A stretch of 64,000 bases of DNA from Candidatus Zixiibacteriota bacterium (GTDB lineage: Bacteria; Zixibacteria; MSB-5A5; GN15; FEB-12), in NCBI GenBank assembly GCA_035380245.1, contig DAOSXA010000002.1, forward strand, positions 372,001-436,000, in the 5' to 3' direction. The notes under the pieces are model-generated. The model saw only the letters and a list, made by a program, of their open reading frames with translations. It was not told the origin of the DNA and ran no database searches. Made by a program: the position numbers and the translations under genes. Shown here piece by piece: positions 43,564 through 51,855 of this stretch (within the stretch, counting starts at the first letter, position 1; every line of letters begins with the position of its first letter).

Positions 43564-44976
43564 CTACATTTTGCCGGTAGCGTGCTCCAGGGCGGCCACC
43601 GCCAGATTGTAGTCGAACTCCGAACTTATCTTGGACATCTGGGCCTCCTTCAACGACACCTGAGCATCGAGCAAATCCAGAATCGTCGCTGCTCCCAGAT
43701 TGTACTTTTCCTGTGTTATCTTCAGATCCTCTTCCGCCGCGGCTACATTCTCCTCGTTAACCTTCACCTGCTCGGAGGTCTTTTCGATCTCCAGGTACGC
43801 CTGCTTGATTTGCAGCGAAACGAGATGTTTCTCCTCGGTCAAAGCCGCCCGGGCATTATTCCTCGCGATCTTGGCACTGGCCACATTCCGCTCACGCGAA
43901 AAACCATCGAAGATGTTCATGCTTAAACCGAAGCCGAGCGTCCACGAGTTTGATTTACTGTTATACAAAACCGTATCACCGCTGGAGCCATCGGACCAGT
44001 TCAGATTGCCGTACGCTGAAAACGACGGGAGATAACTCATATGAGCGGCCCGCAGATCATGGCCGGTTTCGACTTCATATTTCTTCGCCGAAAGAAGAGT
44101 CGGTTGGTTATCCAGACCGTACTGAATGGCTTCATCCATCGTTCCGTCATACGAGCGTTGCATATAATCAGTGCTGAACTCTACGTCAGAGTGGGGATCA
44201 AGACCTACCGTATAAGCCAAATCAGCCTTGGAACTGGTTACCGAATTTTTCGCCTCAAGGAGACTCAGGCGGTCGTTGCCGTATTGCACCTTCTGTTTGA
44301 GAACATCGGACTTGGCCGCCGAACCGAGTTCGAAACGTGATTCGATCAGCTTTAACTGTTCCTTGCTGCGCTCGACGGCATCCTCCTGGACCGAGACATT
44401 CTCAACTGCCGCGAGATAAGCATAAAAAGCGCCCTTAACCTCATAGATAAGATCCTGCTCGGATGCGATCACGTTAAGACTGGCTCGCTGTGCGGCGGTT
44501 CGGGCTGAAAAGTAATCGAAGAAAGTCGCACCGCTGAGTGAGAGATTGGCGCTGAGACCGTATCCCTTGCTCGTACGCGACTGATCCGGCTGTTCCGAAA
44601 CCATATCAACTAAATACAGAGAGTCGGTCGCCCGCTGTGCCAGCACTGGGAATTGTGTACCATCGACCTCAATCGTATCAACGAAATACTCGTAATCCGT
44701 GTATTCGTATGCATTATAGGGAACGCGAACTTCCTGATCTCGAGTTTCTCCTTTAGAATAGCTGTAAGAAGCACTCACATTAGGCAGGAACGATCCCAAC
44801 GCCGCCAGGCGATTGGCCTTAGCCAGATCCTCACTGCCGCGCGCCGAGATAATCGATGAACGGTGCCTCAGGGCAAGTTCTATGCAATCGTCTAATGTCA
44901 ACTTATCGGCCCCGAAAGCCGCCGCCCACGGGAGCAGGATTGCCACAACCATAGCTTTTACTAGTACCGATTTCAT
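43564..44976 (-). CDS. TolC-family outer-membrane channel
   Basis: A 470-residue outer-membrane efflux protein: a signal peptide (1-22, ending AFG), then two OEP repeats of long helices with TVGLDPHSDVEF-type and NLGAATILDLLDAQVSLKEA segments, the latter typical for the second repeat of TolC. It is the first gene of the minus-strand operon TolC-MFP-ATPase-permease-permease, forming the outer part of the pump. Substrate unknown (drug, lipid or peptide). Confidence 0.94.
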   Translation of the reverse strand: MKSVLVKAMVVAILLPWAAAFGADKLTLDDCIELALRHRSSIISARGSEDLAKANRLAALGSFLPNVSASYSYSKGETRDQEVRVPYNAYEYTDYEYFVDTIEVDGTQFPVLAQRATDSLYLVDMVSEQPDQSRTSKGYGLSANLSLSGATFFDYFSARTAAQRASLNVIASEQDLIYEVKGAFYAYLAAVENVSVQEDAVERSKEQLKLIESRFELGSAAKSDVLKQKVQYGNDRLSLLEAKNSVTSSKADLAYTVGLDPHSDVEFSTDYMQRSYDGTMDEAIQYGLDNQPTLLSAKKYEVETGHDLRAAHMSYLPSFSAYGNLNWSDGSSGDTVLYNSKSNSWTLGFGLSMNIFDGFSRERNVASAKIARNNARAALTEEKHLVSLQIKQAYLEIEKTSEQVKVNEENVAAAEEDLKITQEKYNLGAATILDLLDAQVSLKEAQMSKISSEFDYNLAVAALEHATGKM

Positions 44977-45350
44977 CTAGCAACTCCGTTATGTTCCATT
45001 GAATCTAACACCCGACGATTCACCCTCAATAGACCGGTAAATCGATCAGATGTTGCTTTGTTCATTCCGTTTTTCATTATTTGATATTACCGGGAATGCG
45101 ATGGTTCTGATAAATACGACCGATAAATCGTTGTCTCTTTTCCTCTGCTTAGCTCCAAATCATCCATACCAGAACTAACGAAGGCTCAACACAAAAGTTT
45201 CATCAGCATAATCGTGATGAGTACCTTCCCGGCCTCGAATTATTCACCTTTATAGACAAAAAGGCAAGCTTGCGATTTTTTAAGGCGGTCGTATCATCAC
45301 ATATCAAGACCGCTCCCCGACAATGTAAGATTAATGACACGACTTCGATA
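44977..45350. other. Intergenic stretch with nothing recognisable
   Basis: About 370 bp between the TolC gene start and the pyrophosphatase terminator. I see no conserved gene, tRNA or strong hairpin. It must hold the promoter of the TolC operon on its left side, but no clear consensus is visible. Confidence 0.5.
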
Positions 45351-45388
45351 CAAAAAGAAACCGGGGTGACCGGTTGGCGATCACCCCG
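45351..45388 (-). terminator. Terminator of the pyrophosphatase gene
   Basis: A perfect 8-bp stem CGGGGTGA/TCACCCCG (45362-45369 with 45381-45388) with an 11-base loop; on the minus strand it is followed by TTTCTTTTTG. Confidence 0.85.
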
Positions 45389-45416
45389 AAATCAACAAAT
45401 TCTAAAAACTATATAT

Positions 45417-47414
45417 CTAGTTAAACAGCGCCGGACCAACGACCAGCGAAACAATCGCCATCAGCTTGATCAGGATGTTCATCGACGGACCCGAGGTATC
45501 CTTGAAAGGATCGCCTACGGTGTCACCGACTACGGCCGCTTTATGGGCATCGGATCCCTTGCCTCCAAGCGCACCGGCTTCGATATACTTCTTGGCATTG
45601 TCCCAGGCGCCGCCGGCGTTGGCCATCATGAGAGCCATCATAACACCGGACATAGTGGCGCCGCCAAGGAAACCACCGAGAGCTTCCGGGCCAAGAATCA
45701 AGCCAACGATAATCGGAGCCAGAACGGCCGTGAGACCCGGAACCACCATCTGCTGTAAAGCGCCGGTAGTTGCAATGTGAACGCAGGTCTTGGTATCGGG
45801 CTTGGCTTTTCCTTCCATGAGACCCTTGATCTCACGGAACTGACGGCGGACTTCCTCTACCATCTTCTGGGCTGCTTTACCCACAGCAGTCATGGTCATA
45901 GCAGCGATAAAGAACGGCAACACACCACCGAGGAAGAAACCGAGAACGACACGAACGTTAAGCATGTTAATGCCGTTCAATCCGACCGCGGCGGAATAAG
46001 CGGAGAACAGCGCCAAAGCGGTCAAAGCCGCCGAACCAATGGCGAAACCTTTACCGATGGCCGCAGTAGTGTTTCCAAGAGAATCGAGACGGTCGGTAAT
46101 CTTGCGAACTTCCGGACCAAGGCCGGACATTTCCGAGATACCACCGGCGTTGTCGGCGATCGGACCATAGGCGTCAACCGACATCGTAACACCGATCGTA
46201 CCCAGCATACCGACACCGGCAATACCGATACCGTACAGGCCGGCGAAGCTGTAGCCAACGTAAATGGCGCCACAGATCACGATGATCGGCATCAGGCAGG
46301 ATTCCATACCAACAGCCAGACCGTTGATGATATTGGTCGCCGCGCCCGTCTTCGAAGCTTCCGCAATTTTGCGGACAGGACCGGCCGCGGTGTAATATTC
46401 CGTCAGCAAACCCAGGATAATTCCAGCTACATTACCTCCGATAATAGCCCAGAATACATTGTGATCGATTCCGAGTTTATCAATGATAATCCAGGCAGCT
46501 ACCAGCATAGCCACGGCGCCAACGTAGGTGACGAGGCGGAGAGTTGCGGCCGGATTCATCTTGGAGAATAAACGGACCGAGAGAACACCGAGCATCGAAG
46601 CCAAAGCTCCAAAAGCGGCGATCATGATCGGTAGTTGCATATAAGCGTCGCGCGCTTCGGCAATCTTGGCCTCGATACCGACACCGGTAATCGTTGCAGC
46701 GATTGCCATCGTGGCAATGATGGAGCCGACATAAGACTCAAACAAGTCCGCTCCCATACCGGCGGTGTCACCGACGTTGTCGCCGACGTTGTCGGCAATC
46801 ACGGCGGGATTGCGCGGATCGTCTTCAGGAATACCGGCCTCTACCTTACCGACCAGGTCGGCGCCGACGTCGGCAGCCTTGGTATAGATACCGCCGCCGA
46901 CACGAGCGAACAACGCGATCGATGACGCACCCATCGCGAAGCCGTTGATGATCGACTGTGATTCGGGATCACCGAAAAAGAAATAGGCGATACCCACACC
47001 GATAAGACCGAGTGAGGCAACCGACATACCCATCACCGCACCACCCGAGAAGGCTATCGAGAGAGCTGCCGGCTGACCTAGATCCTTGGCCGCCGCACAG
47101 GTACGGACGTTGGCTCGAGTTGCGGCTTTCATCCCGATAAAACCGGCCAGCATCGAACAAATCGCACCGCCTAAAAACGCATAAGCTGTCTTTGGCTGAA
47201 CCTTCCAGGCCAGCAAAGCGAACACGATAACGATGAAAATGACCAGAATCGAGTACTCACGTTTCAGGAAAACCATGGCGCCGTCGTGAATAACCTCAGA
47301 AATCTCCTTCATGAGGTCGGTGCCGGTCGGTTTGCTCCTGATCCAGAAGAACAGCGCCAGAGCGAAAATAAACCCTACCACTCCGATCAGCGCTGCTAAC
47401 AAACCAGTATCCAT
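45417..47414 (-). CDS. Membrane-bound ion-pumping pyrophosphatase (K+-dependent, probably Na+)
   Basis: An integral membrane enzyme of 665 residues with about sixteen helices that hydrolyses PPi and pumps cations. The catalytic loop DVGADLVGKVE and DNVGDNVGD are intact. The sequence GNTTAA has Ala where K+-independent enzymes have Lys, so it should need K+. The gate Glu lies in DLFESYVG, with no Glu four residues later; in the family this placement marks Na+ pumps, while H+ pumps have the shifted Glu. AGGAG lies 9 bases before the ATG. A dual Na+/H+ form cannot be excluded. Confidence 0.95.
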   Translation of the reverse strand: MDTGLLAALIGVVGFIFALALFFWIRSKPTGTDLMKEISEVIHDGAMVFLKREYSILVIFIVIVFALLAWKVQPKTAYAFLGGAICSMLAGFIGMKAATRANVRTCAAAKDLGQPAALSIAFSGGAVMGMSVASLGLIGVGIAYFFFGDPESQSIINGFAMGASSIALFARVGGGIYTKAADVGADLVGKVEAGIPEDDPRNPAVIADNVGDNVGDTAGMGADLFESYVGSIIATMAIAATITGVGIEAKIAEARDAYMQLPIMIAAFGALASMLGVLSVRLFSKMNPAATLRLVTYVGAVAMLVAAWIIIDKLGIDHNVFWAIIGGNVAGIILGLLTEYYTAAGPVRKIAEASKTGAATNIINGLAVGMESCLMPIIVICGAIYVGYSFAGLYGIGIAGVGMLGTIGVTMSVDAYGPIADNAGGISEMSGLGPEVRKITDRLDSLGNTTAAIGKGFAIGSAALTALALFSAYSAAVGLNGINMLNVRVVLGFFLGGVLPFFIAAMTMTAVGKAAQKMVEEVRRQFREIKGLMEGKAKPDTKTCVHIATTGALQQMVVPGLTAVLAPIIVGLILGPEALGGFLGGATMSGVMMALMMANAGGAWDNAKKYIEAGALGGKGSDAHKAAVVGDTVGDPFKDTSGPSMNILIKLMAIVSLVVGPALFN

Positions 47415-47550
47415 GAACAGTTACTCCTGTTTATGTATATGTGACCGTTAAAGTTAGTTGCTAATCTCAATGCCTCTGCAAATCTCGCTGAATATATCGG
47501 CTCCCCCACACGTTGGCAAGTGAAATCTTTCACCAGCCCTATCAACCAAG

Positions 47551-47583
47551 AAAAAGGCCGACCCCCACCGGGGTCGGCCAAAA
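47551..47583 (-). terminator. Terminator of the 475-residue lipoprotein gene
   Basis: A perfect 10-bp stem GGCCGACCCC/GGGGTCGGCC with a 4-base loop, flanked by A5 on the left and A4 on the right, so it has T runs on both strands. It lies 18 bp past the lipoprotein stop on the minus strand. Confidence 0.93.
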
Positions 47584-47600
47584 GCAGGATAATAATCCGT

Positions 47601-49028
47601 TTAATATCTCTCTATCTCTACCTTAATCCTTGGCATGCCCGTCAGGTCTGACTCAACCTGTTTGAACATGTTCGTCATCGCAAAACTCTGGGTATCGTTT
47701 TGAACCTGATTGATAGAATCCGGCAGAGCCGCAATCATCGCTATGAGCGGGAAGTTAGTAGTACCCGAAACACGGTTGTTCGGTTCCAGCGAAATGAACA
47801 CGGTACCGTGCGGGCCATTATTATCAGGCACCAGTGTCAACGGAGCGGTAGCGGCGTTAGGCAGATTCTGCAGGAAATCCTCACCCGGATACGGCGGAAC
47901 ATGGTTGTTCAATGAATACGGATTACTTTCATCGGGCAAGAAGACATCGGTAAACCGGCCGGTGCTGATCAATCCGCCGTCAATTCCGTGAATAAGGGAA
48001 TCATAGGGATTGTTGTAGCTCAACCAGGCCGGGCGAGTGAAGGTGCCCAGTGAGGCTTGTCCAACCGATGAAGCCAGGACCCAGCCCTCATACTTCCAAC
48101 CATAAGCGCTCATATCATAGAGCATCTGGGCTATTTGAATATGGTCAAAGTAAATGATCGGACGATAATTAGCCGTTTCGAAATCAATTTCCAGTCGTGT
48201 AGTCAGCCAATAGGCCTTGTTCGTATTAGGATCAATCGAGTCGGGACTATTAGCATAAGCTATATGCTCTTCCGGATCATAAAGGACTCGGACCTGCTGC
48301 ATGGAATCCAAACCAAAGTGACGGTAGATTGTATCCGGCCGTATGTTGTAGATGTTGGTAACCGACGTACGCATGGCATCATCACCCAACGTGTCAAGAT
48401 ACACTGTGTCGATAGTAAAATCCTGAATCGATAAAGTGTCCTCAATCTCCGAAGAGTCACGGTATACCGAGTTAAACCAGAGAGCGCTGCCCTGATATTC
48501 AGTCGGTTGTGAACCGATATCGGACGTAACCATCATGTGATAATAAGTTACGGCCGATCCTGAGGTATCGCCGGTTGAATGTGGGAAACTCAGAATAATC
48601 GGATCATACCAGACATCCTGAATCGTGTCCATCAGCATGACCGGTCCCATATCATCGTCGGTCCCATCGGTACGCTGTACCGTAACTGCAAGGACAGCAT
48701 AGTTATAAATATCGTCGTCAATAACGAACCGGTTGGACTCTTCCCTGACAGCGCCCGAGGCATCGTAGTAGGTCCCGGTCGCAAAGTCGTAGCCAAACTG
48801 CTCGATGCTATGACCGCCGGAGAGACCCTCGCTGCTGGACTCATCGACTACCCACAATTCATAGATCATCCCGTCCGGGTTGGTGGGCAGACGTTCTGCA
48901 TCAAGGTAAAGAACCGTCTGAGTTTTCTCCAGCATGATGTCGTCGGGCTGGCTGCAGCCCCACCAGAGAGTAATTCCTACACAGATGACAACAGCCACAA
49001 ACAGAGCTTTTATCGGGCGCTTCAACAT
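47601..49028 (-). CDS. Large lipoprotein of unknown function
   Basis: A 475-residue protein with a lipobox (about residues 22-25, ending WWGC), so it is lipidated at Cys25. The rest is Asp/Tyr-rich and beta-like; YELWVVDESS near residue 56 and a long C-terminal region with many Asn, Pro and Asp are its main traits. I recognise no family. AGGAGG lies upstream of the ATG at a proper distance. It stands alone between the pyrophosphatase gene and a divergent zinc-ribbon gene. Confidence 0.83.
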   Translation of the reverse strand: MLKRPIKALFVAVVICVGITLWWGCSQPDDIMLEKTQTVLYLDAERLPTNPDGMIYELWVVDESSSEGLSGGHSIEQFGYDFATGTYYDASGAVREESNRFVIDDDIYNYAVLAVTVQRTDGTDDDMGPVMLMDTIQDVWYDPIILSFPHSTGDTSGSAVTYYHMMVTSDIGSQPTEYQGSALWFNSVYRDSSEIEDTLSIQDFTIDTVYLDTLGDDAMRTSVTNIYNIRPDTIYRHFGLDSMQQVRVLYDPEEHIAYANSPDSIDPNTNKAYWLTTRLEIDFETANYRPIIYFDHIQIAQMLYDMSAYGWKYEGWVLASSVGQASLGTFTRPAWLSYNNPYDSLIHGIDGGLISTGRFTDVFLPDESNPYSLNNHVPPYPGEDFLQNLPNAATAPLTLVPDNNGPHGTVFISLEPNNRVSGTTNFPLIAMIAALPDSINQVQNDTQSFAMTNMFKQVESDLTGMPRIKVEIERY

Positions 49029-49254
49029 TAACTTAATCCTCCTGCCATTTTCCTATGCGGCACCAATGCTCAAAATCACAAGTGCCAAATATAGCGACCC
49101 TTTTCCGGGGGTGTCAAGCCTTTTCAAGCCATTATTTCGTAGCTAATTACAACCACTTACCAGACGTCTCCAGCCCCCCGCCTGTCTAAAGAAAAAAGCT
49201 CATAACGTCGATATCATAGATAAAATAGTCATAACCTGAAACGGGAAAACTACC

Positions 49255-51354
49255 TTGCATATATGCCAGTACTGCAACGCCGAAATAGCGGATGAAGATG
49301 CCCGATTTTGCCCTAACTGCGGGCAAGCTCTGCATCAATCCGCGACCAACAGCGATGAACAGGCAGACGACCTGGATTTCGTTGTCAGCGAGGCCCCGAT
49401 GAGCGATCCCACTTTTGTGGGAAGTGAACCATCGAAGCCGTCATTTGAGGAAGACCTCGGCATTGAGTCGAATTCCAATCTGATGGAGCAGGAAGCTGCT
49501 TCCCTGGCCGGAGAGAATGACCTGGGAGCAACTTCTAATAACTTCATGGAGCCGATCGGTGAATCCGAGCCACCTCTCCCCCCGCCCCCGGAGCCAATCG
49601 AAGAACCGAAAGCCATAGAACAGGTGGAGCAACCGCAATCCGTAAAAGAAGAAACGGGTAACTATCTCAGTGCCGACGAGAAAGAACAACTGATTAAGAA
49701 GTTGGCTGAAGGCACCTTGCCGACACCACCTCTCGCTCCCAAACCTGTAGCCGAGCCCATGACTGCAACGGCATCCGGGCAATCGACTCAGTCAAATGAG
49801 GTCGACATTAATCCTCTTCCTGATTCAGTGGCTGACCTGCCGGCACCGCAGATATCAGAACGTGGACGTGGGGTTGCCTATTTTTACCGGAACTATGTTC
49901 AGATAATCGGAAGCCAGACCATTCATGCCGGTGATGATATAACCCTGGCGGACCGCACTTATGAATTGAAACCGAAGAAAATAGACAGCAAGGTATTGAT
50001 CGGATCGGCCGCCGGTGTCCTGGCCCTTTTGCTGATTGTCATTATTTCTCAGTTTGTGGCCGTAGATACCGGACAGGGACAAATTTTCGGTGTTGTCCTG
50101 GATGATGCCGGGCGACCGTATGTCCAGGGAGCAACCGTCCGCCTGGCCGAACTCGGGAAATCCATCAGAACGAATCCACAGGGTGTGTTCATATTCGAAG
50201 ACGTACCAGCCGGTACTCATCAACTCGAATACCGAGTCGACGGTGCGGTAGTTGGGACTGACTATGCTACCGTAGTTAACAACGAGTCATCTTTGCTGGT
50301 CCTCCATCCGACCGAGGAAACCGTAGAGATGCCGTCCGAAGAAACCAGGCCCCAAGCTCAAATACCGTCATCCGAGAACCGGGCTGATATGTCTGCTCCC
50401 CAAAGCAGTCAGCCCAAATCAAGCAACCAATCATCGAGTGACTCCGGCCGGAAAAAATCCAAATCGAAGACCGACACCTATGCCAAGCTAAGTCTCCAGA
50501 CCAACGTCGAAGGAGCTCGGTTGAAACTTAACGGCGACATCATCGGAGCCGGCAATATGACCTTCTCGAAACTCAGTCCCGGGACCTACAGCTACGTCGT
50601 GGATGCTCAGGGCTACAATCCCTCGACAGGGACAATCACCCTTAAAGCAGGTCAGACCGAAGCTTTGATTCTCGATTTACAGACAATGTCCCAGGAACAG
50701 CTTCGCAACAATTACACGGCACAGGATTTCTATGTTGCCGGCCAGAACGCGGCGCGAGAAGGCAATTTTACCCAGGCAGTCACCGACTTCAGCAACGCCG
50801 TCACCAAGGACGCTAATTTTGCCGATGCTTACAAGGCTCGGGCCGGCCTGCAGCAGAAACAGGGGAATAATCAGCAGGCATATAATGACTACGTACGAGC
50901 CGGGAAGTGTTATCTGGCTCAGCGTAATGCAAATGATGCAATCTCGGCCTACAACAGCGCCATAGAAATCGATCCCGGTTCAATCGACGCTTATCTCGGT
51001 CGCGGTGATGTATACCTCGCAATGGGGCAGCAAATCGCCGCCTTGGCCGATTTCGATATGGCCGTGGATATCAACGATGACAATCCTCGAGGACATTATG
51101 GTCTGGGGCGCGCCAGGTTCGATCAGGGAAATTACAAAAAAGCAGCCAAGCATTTCGATAAAGCACGAGATCTGGATCCCTCGAATGCGTACGTTTATCA
51201 ATACCTGATGCTCTCCTATGCGGCCATGGATGATGAAAAGAAAGTCAAGAAAAGCTTCGAGAAGTTCCGTGAGATCGCAACCAACGAACAGATCGAAGAA
51301 ATTCTGACCAGTAGCGAATATAGTTCGGTATCGGAAATTATACAGAACAACTGA
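49255..51354 (+). CDS. Zinc-ribbon, PEGA and TPR membrane protein
   Basis: A 699-residue protein that spans the membrane. It starts with a zinc ribbon (CQYCNAEI...CPNCGQ, residues 4-22), then a Pro/Glu-rich linker (about 30-200), one transmembrane helix (about 243-265), a carboxypeptidase-regulatory-like domain (about 275-345), a Ser/Lys-rich linker, a PEGA domain (about 410-475) and TPR repeats (about 485-665). The cytosolic zinc ribbon and external PEGA/TPR part suggest a scaffold across the membrane. The start is a TTG; no strong ribosome site is present. Its stop lies 11 bp before the next gene. Confidence 0.85.
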   Translation: MHICQYCNAEIADEDARFCPNCGQALHQSATNSDEQADDLDFVVSEAPMSDPTFVGSEPSKPSFEEDLGIESNSNLMEQEAASLAGENDLGATSNNFMEPIGESEPPLPPPPEPIEEPKAIEQVEQPQSVKEETGNYLSADEKEQLIKKLAEGTLPTPPLAPKPVAEPMTATASGQSTQSNEVDINPLPDSVADLPAPQISERGRGVAYFYRNYVQIIGSQTIHAGDDITLADRTYELKPKKIDSKVLIGSAAGVLALLLIVIISQFVAVDTGQGQIFGVVLDDAGRPYVQGATVRLAELGKSIRTNPQGVFIFEDVPAGTHQLEYRVDGAVVGTDYATVVNNESSLLVLHPTEETVEMPSEETRPQAQIPSSENRADMSAPQSSQPKSSNQSSSDSGRKKSKSKTDTYAKLSLQTNVEGARLKLNGDIIGAGNMTFSKLSPGTYSYVVDAQGYNPSTGTITLKAGQTEALILDLQTMSQEQLRNNYTAQDFYVAGQNAAREGNFTQAVTDFSNAVTKDANFADAYKARAGLQQKQGNNQQAYNDYVRAGKCYLAQRNANDAISAYNSAIEIDPGSIDAYLGRGDVYLAMGQQIAALADFDMAVDINDDNPRGHYGLGRARFDQGNYKKAAKHFDKARDLDPSNAYVYQYLMLSYAAMDDEKKVKKSFEKFREIATNEQIEEILTSSEYSSVSEIIQNN

Positions 51355-51365
51355 TGAGGTTATCG

Positions 51366-51707
51366 ATGACCACCAAGCTCAACTGTTGGGAGTTCAAGAA
51401 TTGTGGACGGGAAAAGGGCGGGCTGTTGGTGGATTTATTAGGTGAATGCCCGGTCGCTTCGGCTATGAAATACGATGGACAGAACGGCGGCATCGGCGGC
51501 GGTCGAACCTGCTGGATGGCCGGCGGTAACGCCTGCCACGAACAAATTGGCAGCGCCGGGTCCACCACCAAATGTCAGAACTGCGACTTTTACCTGCGAG
51601 TAGTTTACGAGGAACAGGAGCAGATCTGTCATCGTTTCTTCGGAAGATCGAAACCGGTAGTCCCATCACGGGAATACCGACGCAAGCTCACGACGGTTAT
51701 GCGTTGA
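51366..51707 (+). CDS. Two-CW domain Cys-rich protein
   Basis: A 113-residue protein with at least nine Cys. The N-terminal LNCWEFKNCGRE and the later GGRTCWMAGGNACHE give the two Cys-Trp elements of the two-CW domain family, and CQNCDFY adds another Cys pair, so zinc or Fe-S binding is likely. Start at 51366 has GAGGT five bases upstream. It follows the zinc-ribbon/TPR gene by 11 bp, so it is probably co-expressed. Function unknown. Confidence 0.8.
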   Translation: MTTKLNCWEFKNCGREKGGLLVDLLGECPVASAMKYDGQNGGIGGGRTCWMAGGNACHEQIGSAGSTTKCQNCDFYLRVVYEEQEQICHRFFGRSKPVVPSREYRRKLTTVMR

Positions 51708-51855
51708 CGAGCTTCAAGATCATCATATATCTATCAATGACTTACGACCACCGCGCAGGCGACGACAGACTTTTGTCGCTTGCGCGGTGAACCTTTTCGG
51801 CCTATTTTCGTCAATTACTACTGAGAGAGTTAATACACCTGCCATAGGAGGCTTC

